Shown here: piece by piece, positions 24,256-32,912 of the stretch | Layout of the letters: each line of letters starts with the position of its first letter | Numbering within the stretch: the stretch's first letter is position 1 | From: Chthoniobacter flavus Ellin428 | GTDB lineage: Bacteria; Verrucomicrobiota; Verrucomicrobiia; Chthoniobacterales; Chthoniobacteraceae | Assembly: GCF_000173075.1 (NCBI RefSeq) | Contig: NZ_ABVL01000023.1 | Location: 1-64,000, forward strand | Length of the DNA stretch: 64,000 nucleotides | Direction of reading: 5' to 3' | Position numbers and translations under genes: made by a program | Notes under the pieces: model-generated | Seen by the model: the letters and a program-made list of their open reading frames with translations, nothing else | Told to the model about the DNA's origin: nothing | Databases searched by the model: none

Positions 24256-24541
24256 GAGCGGCGCTGCGCGCGAGTGGGGACCCATCGCGCTCGGAGAGCG
24301 CGATCCACCCAGACGCCATACCGGTCCGCTGGGCCAGGCCGATTCCATTATTCAACGAACTTCTGTCGCAGCATGTTGGCAGAGCGCGCGATGGTAGGGC
24401 GGCGATCTTCGCCGTCACGGTGGACGCGTGGCCCTGGGACCCGGCCGCGGCGGTCAGGACGACCGCCCGGCAGTCAGAAAAGATTTGAAACTTGACGACC
24501 GGAACGAGGCCTACGCCAATGAGCGCCCCCTTCGTCCCCCT
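24256..24541. other. intergenic region with inverted GC repeat and a dispersed 20-mer
   Basis: No gene was seen here. A GC-rich inverted repeat spans about 24274-24311 (CATCGCGCTC pairing with AGCGCGATCC-type sequence). A 20-base sequence, GGGCGGCGATCTTCGCCGTC at 24397-24416, is repeated exactly at 49940-49959 in another intergenic region. The promoter of the large exoprotein gene must lie in the right part but was not recognised. Confidence 0.5.
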
Positions 24542-27500
24542 ATGAACCTCTCCTCAATTTCAGTGGGCGTTCGCGTTTTTTTGGGCGCGATTTTTCTCCT
24601 TGCCGGCCACGGGCGCGCGGCGTCGCTGCCATTTATCACGACGTTTGCCAATGATACCGTGGGCGGTTTGCCCGCCGGATGGTCGGGCGCGCTGACGGCC
24701 AATCCCGCAGTGACGACCGCTCAGGCCGCGCCGGCGGATGCGAAAAGCGTCGTGTTCACGGCGGTGAATCAAGGAATGCAGACGAACGTCGGTTCGAACG
24801 CCGCGCTGCAGTGGGATTTCTGGATTCAACCGACGGGCACCGGGCGAAGCCTGACGATCGGCACGTTCGATTCGGGAAATCGCTACGGCATCTGGTTGAC
24901 CTTCGGAAATACAAGCGGGCAGGTCAGCTACTATGCGAACAACACCTGGAACACGATTCCGGGCGCCACCTTCGTCGCGAATCAATGGTACCGCGTCCGG
25001 CTCGTCGGGCGTCTCGATCCGGCGAAGACTTTTGATTTCTATCTCAGCGCGGCGGGCGGTGGGGCATTGCCGGATTTGCCGCAGGGCCGCAATCTGCCGG
25101 TGCGCGACGCGGCGACGGTCGATTTCACGACTGTCCACGCGGGGACGTATGGGTTCTCCAACGCCGCCTATTTCGATGACTCGGCGGTGCAACTGCCGGT
25201 GACGGATGGATTCGACAGCGACGCGCCCGGGTTCGCCACCCCTGCGGGTTGGACGAATACCGGAACGACCGTGCCGCAGATTCTGGCCTCGGGCGCGGAT
25301 GGCACGGTGTGCAGTGTGAGCCTGTATCAGACGACGAATCGGATCGAACATCCTTTCCCGCTGGCGGATGAGGTGACGATCGACGCGAAGGTCTATCCGA
25401 CCTCCGTGGGCCGCACGGCGACGCTCACCATCTTTGACGAAACGCATCGCTGGGGGCCGTATCTTTCCTTCGGTGTTTCGTCGGGGAAGGTGAGCTATTT
25501 CACGGGAACTGCGTGGATGGACGTGCCGAATTTCACTTTCACGGCCAATGCCTGGTACCGGGTGCGGCTCGTGGCGCGCAGCCTGCCGGCGCCTTCTTTC
25601 GATATTTATCTGAGCGCTGCGAATTCCGATACGCTGCCCGCCACACCGCAAGGGGTGGGCTTGCCGTTGCGTGATCCGTTGGCGGTGGATTTTGCGACAT
25701 TCGGTGTGGATGGCTTCGGCGAGACGGCGCCCTGGCAACTCGACAGCGTGGAAATAACGCAAGGCCTCGAGCCGGCTACGCTGGCGGCACTCACTCCCGC
25801 CAATAACACGACCGCGTACATTCCCACGCCTTCGTTCACGTGGACGAGCTCGCCGACGGCGGAAAGCTACGATACCCAGATCGCGACCGACGCCGCGTTC
25901 ACCAACGTGATCTACACCGACAATGTGCCGATGAATCGATATGTAGCCAATCAGCCGCTGCCGGGCGGTGATGTCTATTGGCGCGTCCGCGGGCACGATA
26001 GCAGTGGCCTTGTGGGAACCTACAGCCCGGCGTTTAAGTTCACGATCGCGGCTCCGACACACACCTACAATCTCGCCGCGACCGCGACGGTGTCGGACAT
26101 TCAGACCACCATCGCCAACGCGGTCACGCCTGCGGTGGTCAATTTCGCCGCGAGCGCCAGTTACACGCTCGCGCCGACGACCGTGCTCTTTACCGCGACG
26201 AATAAGTCCGACCTCATCATCAATGGCAATGGCGCGAACATCACGTTCACGAATCCCATGTGCGGGCTGGCCCAAATCAACAATTGCCAGCGGGTGCTCA
26301 TCCGCGATCTCACGGTCGACTACAATCCCGTGCCTTTCAGCGTGGGCACGATCGTGTCGACGACGGCGGGCGGCAGTTTCACCATGACGCTCGATAGCGG
26401 AATGCCGCCTTTCAACGCGCCGCATATGCTGGCCAATTGGACGTGGGGCGTGCTGCTCGACCCAACGAATCCCGGCAAAATCCAAGCCGGCACGCCCATC
26501 GTCATCAGCACCGTCTCTCAATCCGTCGTGCAGAATGGCAATCAATACACGCTGCAACTCGGCGATCCGAGCGTGATCAGTTGCTTCATTCCGGGCAGGA
26601 AGTACATTCAGTTTGCGCGCAACAACGGCGGTACGACTTTCGTGACGGCGAACGGCGGCGCGGACGTGACTTGTTACAATCTGGTCAACTACGCGATTTC
26701 CGGCGCGCACTACATGTGCCTCGATGGCAGCGATTTCAAAGTGCTCCACTGCCACTCGCTCATCAAAAGCGGACGCTGGTTTGGCGGCAATGCCGACGGA
26801 GTGCACGCGCGCTTCAACACGATCGGTCCGTGGGTCGAGCAGTCGGAGTTCAACGGGATCGGGGACGACTCGGTCGCGCTTTATTCGAAGGGCGTTTTCA
26901 TTCAGCAGAAGCTGTCCAATACGTCGATCCGGCTCGATACCGACTTCTTCAATTTCTCGGTGGGCGATACCTTTACCATCTTCAATCCGCGCGACGGCGT
27001 GCCCGTGGCCGAGAATCTGACGGTGACCAGCAAGACGGCTGTCGGGAGTCCGACGACCGCGTACGATATCGGCTTCACTCCGGCGGTGACCGGAGCGATT
27101 CAGACTTCCGACCCCAACCCAGTGAACAACGACCAGGTGTTCACCCGGACGAAGCTGGCGCAAGGATTCATGCTGCGAGGCAACACCTTCCACAATATCC
27201 GCCGCTACGGCAGCATCATCCGCGCTTCGTCTGGGGTGGTGGAGAACAATCACTACGATGGCATTTCCGACGTGCCGATTATCTTTCGCAACGAACCCGA
27301 CCTGTGGCGCAACGGTCTGCAGAGCACCGATATCATCGTGAGCGGAAACACGATCACCAACTCCGGCTTTTCCACCGGTGCGGTATCGATGGGACAGATC
27401 CAGATGAGCATCTACAAGCTCGGCTCGCTCTACGGAGCGTGGCGCGGGCACCAGCGGATCACGATCTCGGACAACGTCGTGAGCAACTGGCAGGAGTACG

Positions 27501-27718
27501 GGATCAGCGTGCTCAATGGGGCGGAGATCAGCCTGCTGAACAATGAGATCACCGCCGATCCCGGCGCGACTTTCAACAATTCGCGCCCCCACTACGGCAT
27601 CTATATGGACAACTCCCAGGATTCCGAGATTCTCAATAACTCGTTTACCGATCCGCGGACCTTGACGCTGGATGTCTTCGTGACGACCAATACCAGTAAC
27701 ATCACCGTTCAGCCCTGA
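24542..27718 (+). CDS. large secreted LamG-LamG-Fn3-like-beta-helix protein
   Basis: A 1058-residue exported protein; MNLSSISVGVRVFLGAIFLLAGHGRA is the signal peptide and the 38 residues upstream in the same frame are rejected as GC-rich noise. Domains: two homologous concanavalin-like domains (about 25-215 and 220-415; both contain 'WYRVRLV.R....FD.YLSAA....LP..PQG..LP.RD...VDF.T'), an Fn3-like domain (about 425-525, TPANNTTAYIPTPSFTWTSSPTAESYDTQIATD), and a right-handed parallel beta-helix (about 530-1058) with repeated 'V..N...' turns. This composition fits a surface or secreted polysaccharide-binding or polysaccharide lyase-like enzyme. Catalytic residues were not identified, so enzymatic function is open. 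Confidence 0.8.
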   Translation: MNLSSISVGVRVFLGAIFLLAGHGRAASLPFITTFANDTVGGLPAGWSGALTANPAVTTAQAAPADAKSVVFTAVNQGMQTNVGSNAALQWDFWIQPTGTGRSLTIGTFDSGNRYGIWLTFGNTSGQVSYYANNTWNTIPGATFVANQWYRVRLVGRLDPAKTFDFYLSAAGGGALPDLPQGRNLPVRDAATVDFTTVHAGTYGFSNAAYFDDSAVQLPVTDGFDSDAPGFATPAGWTNTGTTVPQILASGADGTVCSVSLYQTTNRIEHPFPLADEVTIDAKVYPTSVGRTATLTIFDETHRWGPYLSFGVSSGKVSYFTGTAWMDVPNFTFTANAWYRVRLVARSLPAPSFDIYLSAANSDTLPATPQGVGLPLRDPLAVDFATFGVDGFGETAPWQLDSVEITQGLEPATLAALTPANNTTAYIPTPSFTWTSSPTAESYDTQIATDAAFTNVIYTDNVPMNRYVANQPLPGGDVYWRVRGHDSSGLVGTYSPAFKFTIAAPTHTYNLAATATVSDIQTTIANAVTPAVVNFAASASYTLAPTTVLFTATNKSDLIINGNGANITFTNPMCGLAQINNCQRVLIRDLTVDYNPVPFSVGTIVSTTAGGSFTMTLDSGMPPFNAPHMLANWTWGVLLDPTNPGKIQAGTPIVISTVSQSVVQNGNQYTLQLGDPSVISCFIPGRKYIQFARNNGGTTFVTANGGADVTCYNLVNYAISGAHYMCLDGSDFKVLHCHSLIKSGRWFGGNADGVHARFNTIGPWVEQSEFNGIGDDSVALYSKGVFIQQKLSNTSIRLDTDFFNFSVGDTFTIFNPRDGVPVAENLTVTSKTAVGSPTTAYDIGFTPAVTGAIQTSDPNPVNNDQVFTRTKLAQGFMLRGNTFHNIRRYGSIIRASSGVVENNHYDGISDVPIIFRNEPDLWRNGLQSTDIIVSGNTITNSGFSTGAVSMGQIQMSIYKLGSLYGAWRGHQRITISDNVVSNWQEYGISVLNGAEISLLNNEITADPGATFNNSRPHYGIYMDNSQDSEILNNSFTDPRTLTLDVFVTTNTSNITVQP

Positions 27719-27842
27719 GGGCTGTGGGCCGTAGCCGGGGGGTGAGCGAGCTCACGAGCGCTACCACCGGAAATCATCCAAGAGACGAATGCGCTCCGAA
27801 GGTGGTGCCGGAATCTTCCGCTGACGGGAGATTCCACCATCC

Positions 27843-28719
27843 CTATTTCGCGCCGCTTGCATCGGGCGCCTGCTGCTCGGCTGCCGGTTTCGCGGCTTTA
27901 TGGAGCGGCGGAATCCCGAGGTCCCATTTCCAGCCGTGCGTGCCGACATATCCGAGGTAGAGGACCCCCAGAACGCACAATCCTAACAGCAACCCTCGCA
28001 GGAGCGCACCGACTAGCGAGACGGAGTGTTGGACCAGCCTCGCTGTGGGCGATTTGGCGGCTTTGGCCGCCATCGCCCCCCGGGCTGTGCCCATAGTGGA
28101 ACTTGCCCCGCCATGCCTTGTGAACGAGCTGCGGGAACTTCTCCGCAACTGCGGGAAAGAAATACCGCTCCGTGGCGTCCGCCTCATTGGCATCCCAGCG
28201 GGGAAATTTGACGTCGAGAAAGGCCACCAGCACCTGGCAATGCGCCTTGGTTACCCCGGTAAAGTAATCAGACCCCGCCGTCTGACAGAGATCGTGGAAA
28301 AACTGTGCCCGGTCTTCCTTTCGCGCCTTCAACTCCGCGGCGAAAAGATCAGGATGGAGCTGCAGCTTCTCGATGTCCCACAGCGCCAGCTTCTTGGCGT
28401 TCTTGGGCTCCTCCTTCGCCTTGGCCATCTGCGCCCCGGCTTCCTCCTTCAGCAGACCGGCCGGGATCGGGATGGCAAAATAACTGAGGAAAGCGATCTG
28501 TTCCGCAGTGGCCGGCTCTGGCGGGGGCGGAGGAGGCGGTGGTTCGGCCGGAGGCTCCGCGGACGTTTCCAGCACTTTACCCAAGGGTTCCCACTCTGAA
28601 GAACCCATCCGGCAGGCCAGGTCCTCCGCTTCGAAATCCCCCTGCTGGATCAAGGTGCGCACCGCCTCTTCACTGAAGGGGCCCATCTTTTCACCGTCGC
28701 GCAGGATATAGATATTCAC
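27843..28719 (-). CDS. GYF_2-domain membrane protein, frameshifted in a G6 run
   Basis: The start (28719) reads MNIYILRDGEKMGPFSEEAVRTLIQQGDFEAEDLACRMGSSEWEPL, a GYF_2 domain like those in many membrane-associated bacterial proteins. A poly-Pro linker (about residue 60-70) and a charged helical region with an LxxDLCQTAGSDYFTG segment follow. Near residue 213 the frame is lost and the downstream frame continues AMAAKAAKSPTARLVQHSVS, a TM helix (GALLRGLLLGLCVLGVLYLGYVG) and a short tail to the stop at 27843. Removing one base from the six C (plus strand 28076-28081) joins them into about 291 residues. It is either a sequencing error or a phase-variation-like slippage site. Function unknown; a one-TM, C-terminally anchored protein. 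Confidence 0.7.
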
Positions 28720-29057
28720 AGGGGGATTGAGCTCTTAATCAGGAAGGTCGTCGGATACTTAAATGGTTTCCAGAGAGAGACGCCGGAAAGAGATTAAGAT
28801 TAGATGAGGGCAGAATTAAAAGAGGGGCGCGAACTTTTCCCATCGTTTCGGTTGAAAATTATTTAAAACGCCACAAATATTTCTAAGTCCCACGGGTACC
28901 GGGGGTCTTCACTTGCAAGCGCACGCAGGCTGCGGCCTGTTAATAGCTGGAATGAACTGAGTTTCATCTAGGTATTAGCAGGAATGATTTCAGCCGCTGA
29001 CGATCCTATTCGTTGGTAGCGAGGCGTCCCCCGCCAAAATACCCAAATCAGAACATC
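28720..29057 (+). promoter_or_regulatory. AT-rich promoter region of the DUF1501 cassette
   Basis: This 338-base region between divergent genes is clearly AT-richer than its surroundings (especially 28780-28885) and contains no gene. It should hold the promoters of the GYF_2 gene and of the rightward DUF1501-to-WD40 cassette. A TTGAAA at about 28853 is a possible -35, but the matching -10 is weak. Confidence 0.4.
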
Positions 29058-30392
29058 ATGAGCGAAATCAAACCTGTGACTTGGTTCGACGATCCGTCGC
29101 ACTTCCGCAAAACCTCCCGCCGCGAATTCCTATTCGCCGGTCTCGTTGGCAGCCTCGGCCTTACGCTGGGCGATTACTTCAAACTTCGTGCGGAAGAGGC
29201 GGCGACCGTGGACGGTCTCGTTCCGCAGGCCGAATCGCTGATTCACATCTTCCTCCCCGGTGGCTGCGCCCACCAGGAAACCTGGGATCCGCATCCCTAC
29301 GCCCCCATCGAGTATCGCGGCCCGCTGGGCACGGTGGATACCAAGATCCCCGGCGTGAAATTCTCGCAGTACCTGCAGGAAACGGCCAAGATCGCCGACA
29401 AGATCACGGTCGTGCGGTCCATGACTCACGGTGACGCTGCCCACGAGCGTGGCACCCACAACATGTTCACCGGCTACAAGCCGTCGCCGGCGCTCCTCTT
29501 CCCGTCCATGGGATCGGTCGTCTCGCACGAACTCGGGTCGCGGAACAACCTGCCGCCCTACGTCTGTGTGCCGAACATGCCGAACGAATACGCCGGCACG
29601 GGCTATCTCTCCACGAGCTACGGCCCGTTCAGTCTCGGTGGCGATCCGGCCAGCCGCGGCTTCAAAGTGCGCGACCTGAACATGCATGACGGCATTGCCC
29701 GGGAGCGTTTCGATCAGCGCCGGGATATCCTCTCCACGGTGGATGAGCATTTCCGCACGCTCGAGAAGAGCGACGCGCTCACCGCGATGGATAGCTTCTA
29801 TCAGTCCGCCTACTCGCTGGTTTCCTCGGCCTCCGCCCGCGAAGCCTTCAATCTCGCGGCCGAGCCGCAGAAGATTCGTGACGAGTACGGCCAGCACGAC
29901 GCCGGCCAGCGCATGCTCATGGCCCGCCGCCTCGTCGAGGCCGGCGTGCGTTTCGTGTCGCTGACCTACGGGGGCTGGGACATGCACCAGAACGTCGCCC
30001 GGAACATGGAGCGTCAGCTCCCGCATTTCGACCAGGCGTTCGCCGCCCTCATCACCGATCTCGATCGCCGTGGCATGCTCGACAAGACCCTCGTCATGGT
30101 CTCGTCCGAGTTCGGCCGCACGCCGAAGATCAACAAGGACGCCGGCCGCGATCACTGGCCGCGCGTCTTCTCCGTGGCCTTCGCCGGCGGTGGCTTCAAG
30201 CGCGGTTACATCCATGGCGCCTCCGATCCGACCGGTTCGGAACCCGACAGCGATCCGCTCACGGTGGAAAATATGGCCGCCACGGTCTTCACCCAGCTCG
30301 GCATCAAGCCCGACAAGAAGCTCATGTCGCCCGGTGGCCGTCCGCAGGCCATTGTCCGCGACGGCACGGTGGTGCCGGAGCTCCTGGCGTAA
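29058..30392 (+). CDS. DUF1501 protein, Tat-exported sulfatase-like
   Basis: A 444-residue DUF1501 protein of the alkaline-phosphatase superfamily type. N-terminal Tat-like signal HFRKTSRREFLFAGLVGSLGLTLGDYFKL with the twin Arg; then LIHIFLPGGCAHQETWDPHPYAP, MTHGDAAHERGTHNMFTGYKPS (conserved in the family), SLTYGGWDMHQN and VMVSSEFGRTPKINKDAGRDHWP. The start at MSEIK is preferred over 29013. DUF1501 genes in Planctomycetes and Verrucomicrobiota nearly always sit beside DUF1549/DUF1553 cytochrome genes, as here. The reaction is unknown. A terminator follows its stop before the PPC gene, so it may be expressed at a different level. Confidence 0.9.
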   Translation: MSEIKPVTWFDDPSHFRKTSRREFLFAGLVGSLGLTLGDYFKLRAEEAATVDGLVPQAESLIHIFLPGGCAHQETWDPHPYAPIEYRGPLGTVDTKIPGVKFSQYLQETAKIADKITVVRSMTHGDAAHERGTHNMFTGYKPSPALLFPSMGSVVSHELGSRNNLPPYVCVPNMPNEYAGTGYLSTSYGPFSLGGDPASRGFKVRDLNMHDGIARERFDQRRDILSTVDEHFRTLEKSDALTAMDSFYQSAYSLVSSASAREAFNLAAEPQKIRDEYGQHDAGQRMLMARRLVEAGVRFVSLTYGGWDMHQNVARNMERQLPHFDQAFAALITDLDRRGMLDKTLVMVSSEFGRTPKINKDAGRDHWPRVFSVAFAGGGFKRGYIHGASDPTGSEPDSDPLTVENMAATVFTQLGIKPDKKLMSPGGRPQAIVRDGTVVPELLA

Positions 30393-30432
30393 GGTCATCC
30401 GTGGTTTGACCTCCTAAACTCTGAACAGCGCG

Positions 30433-30472
30433 AAACGCGGCGGCACGGCCTCAAGCTAGCCGCCGCGTTTTC
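30433..30472 (+). terminator. rho-independent terminator after DUF1501 gene
   Basis: AAACGCGGCGGC at 30433-30444 pairs perfectly with GCCGCCGCGTTT at 30459-30470, with a 14-base loop and TTTT overlapping the 3' arm. It separates the DUF1501 gene from the PPC-domain gene (start 30498). Confidence 0.75.
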
Positions 30473-30497
30473 CGCGCCCAGCCCACGTTTTACTTTC

Positions 30498-32894
30498 GTG
30501 AATATGCCGTTCCCCGTCCGTTCCAGTTCAAAAAACCACCGCATTTCTTTTGGTGCGGCGGTCATGGCTTCCTGTTTCCTGGCGGCCAGCGCCTTTGCCG
30601 GCACGCCCCGCGTCTCCTTTATCTATCCCGCCGGCGTTCAGCGCGGCACCGAGATCGAGGTCGCCTGTTCCGGCCAGAATCTCTCCGATGCCCGGACGTT
30701 CGTCTTCGATGAACCCGGTTTCGAGTCGCAGATCGTGAAGCTGGACAGCGCCAGCAAGTTCACCGCGAAGATCAAGGCGGGCCCGAACGTGCATCTCGGC
30801 GAGCACACCCTCCGTATCGTCACCGACTCCGGCATCGCGGATGTGCGCACCTTTTACGTTTCGCCGTTCCCGATGGTCGAGGAAGCGGTCAGTAAGGAGA
30901 AGCCGGTCCCGCCACAGCACATCGCGCTGAACACCACGGTCTACGGCCGCACCCCGGACGACAAGCGCTCCCAGTACGAGGTCGACCTCAAGAAAGGCGA
31001 GCGGCTTTCCGTGGAGGTCATCGGCCTGCGCCTGCACACGCAGACGCCCTACGATCCTTTCCTTTCCATCACCAAGGCCGACGGCACCCCGGTCATCGAA
31101 GTCGATGACACCGGCTTCAGCCGCCAGGATCCCGTGGCGAGCATCCTCGCGCCCGAGGATGGCAAATACATCATCACCGTTCGTGATACGACCAACGCCG
31201 GCCCTGGCCAGTGCCACTACATCATGAACATCGGCACCTTCGCGCGTCCGATGGCCGTCTATCCTGCCGGCGGCCCCGCGGGGGCAAGCCTGAAGGTGAA
31301 AATGATCGGCGACGCTTCCGGTCCTTTCGATCAAACGGTCAAACTGCCCGAAAAAGCGACCGAAGATTTCGAACTCTATACCAACCAAGGCGAGGCCACG
31401 CCGCAGCCGAACGTCATGCGCGTCTCGTACTTCCCGAACGTGCTCGAGGCGGAGCCGAACAACGACATCGAACATGCGACCGTCGTAAACCAGGAATTCC
31501 CCTGCGCGATCAACGGCATCATCGACCAAAAGGACGACATCGATTTCTTCAAGTTCACGGCGAAGAAAGATCAGCAACTCGACTTCACGGTCTATGCGCG
31601 CCGCATCAATTCGCCGCTCGATTCCGTCATGGAGATTCACAGTAGCAAGGGCGCCCGGCTCGCCTTGAATGACGACTCCGGTGGGCCCGACAGCTACCTG
31701 CGCTGGAAAGCTCCCGCGGATGGCGACTATTACATTTCCATCAAAGACCAGCTTGGCCGTGGCGGACCGGATTTCGTTTATCGCCTGGAAGTCACCGCCA
31801 TCGAGCCGAAGCTCACTGCCTGGCTGCCGGAAATGACGATCAATCAGAATCAGGATCGTCGCGCCATCCCGGTGCCGAAAGGCAATCGCTACGCCTCACT
31901 CGTCCGCATCAAGCGCTTCGATGCCAGCGGCGAAGTGGTGCTCAATCCGGTGGATCTGCCGGCAGGCATCACCGCCAGCGCACCGCATGTGGACAAGAGC
32001 GTGGATACCGTCCCGATGGTGTTTGAAGCCGCGCCGGACGCTGCCATCTCGGCCCATGATTTCGACATGCAGGCCAAGCTGGTCGACCCGCCGAAGGACG
32101 CGAAGGTGACCAGCGAAGTGGATCACATGGTGGACATCATGGAATACAACAACCAGCGGCCTTTCTATGTGCGCCATCTGCACTCGCTGCCCGCCGCGGT
32201 GATCGATGAGATTCCGGTAAAGATCAGCGTCGAGCAGCCCAAGGTGCCGCTGCTTCAAAGCGGTTCCATGAATTTGAAGATCAAGGCCGAGCGGAAAGGC
32301 GATTTCAAGGGACCGATCACCATCACTCTTCTCTACGCACCGCCGGGCATCGGCAGCGCCGGTTTGCAGCAGATCAAGGAAGGCGAAAACGAAGGTACGG
32401 TGACCATCAGCGCCAACCCCAACGCCGCCCTGCAGAAGTGGCAGATCTGTGTCGTGGGCAATGCCGACTTCGGCAAGGGCCCGGTCTGGTTCAGCACGCA
32501 GCTCATCGACGTCGAAGTCGCCGCCCCGTTCGTCGCTGGCAAGCTGGCCCGCACCTATGTGGACCAGGGGGACACCACCACCATGACGGTGGATCTCGAC
32601 CAAAAGACCCCCTTCGATGGCAAGGCCAAGCTCCAGCTTCTCGGCCTTCCACCAAACTGCACCGCGGAAGACGTGGAAATCACCAAGGACGACAAGCAGG
32701 CGAAGTTCACTGTCAAGGCCGACAAGACCACGCCGGCCGGACAGCACAAACAAGTCTTCTGCTCATTCACCCTGCAGAAAGATGGCGAGCCCATGACGTC
32801 GACCTTTGCTCAAGGTGGCATCCTGCGCGTCGACAAGGCCAGCGTCGCGAAGAACGACGCCGCGGCCACCCCCAACGAAACAGCCAAGAAGTAA
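30498..32894 (+). CDS. secreted protein with PPC (pre-peptidase C-terminal) domains
   Basis: A 798-residue exported protein. The signal peptide lies after a basic start (…ISFGAAVMASCFLAASAFAG). Residues about 35-115 form a small Ig/TIG-like domain (PRVSFIYPAGVQRGTEIEVACSGQNLS), followed by two PPC-like beta-sandwich domains (about 140-245; and about 310-430 with EAEPNNDIEHATVVNQEFPCAINGIIDQKDDIDFFKFTAKKDQQLDFTVYA and DSYLRWKAPADGDYYISIKD), then long beta-rich repeats to the C-terminus. Such proteins precede DUF1549/1553 genes in this phylum and may be binding partners at the envelope; no enzyme motif is seen. It lies 18 bases before the cytochrome gene. Confidence 0.85.
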   Translation: MNMPFPVRSSSKNHRISFGAAVMASCFLAASAFAGTPRVSFIYPAGVQRGTEIEVACSGQNLSDARTFVFDEPGFESQIVKLDSASKFTAKIKAGPNVHLGEHTLRIVTDSGIADVRTFYVSPFPMVEEAVSKEKPVPPQHIALNTTVYGRTPDDKRSQYEVDLKKGERLSVEVIGLRLHTQTPYDPFLSITKADGTPVIEVDDTGFSRQDPVASILAPEDGKYIITVRDTTNAGPGQCHYIMNIGTFARPMAVYPAGGPAGASLKVKMIGDASGPFDQTVKLPEKATEDFELYTNQGEATPQPNVMRVSYFPNVLEAEPNNDIEHATVVNQEFPCAINGIIDQKDDIDFFKFTAKKDQQLDFTVYARRINSPLDSVMEIHSSKGARLALNDDSGGPDSYLRWKAPADGDYYISIKDQLGRGGPDFVYRLEVTAIEPKLTAWLPEMTINQNQDRRAIPVPKGNRYASLVRIKRFDASGEVVLNPVDLPAGITASAPHVDKSVDTVPMVFEAAPDAAISAHDFDMQAKLVDPPKDAKVTSEVDHMVDIMEYNNQRPFYVRHLHSLPAAVIDEIPVKISVEQPKVPLLQSGSMNLKIKAERKGDFKGPITITLLYAPPGIGSAGLQQIKEGENEGTVTISANPNAALQKWQICVVGNADFGKGPVWFSTQLIDVEVAAPFVAGKLARTYVDQGDTTTMTVDLDQKTPFDGKAKLQLLGLPPNCTAEDVEITKDDKQAKFTVKADKTTPAGQHKQVFCSFTLQKDGEPMTSTFAQGGILRVDKASVAKNDAAATPNETAKK

Positions 32895-32912
32895 CCCAGA
32901 GTCCATTTTCCT

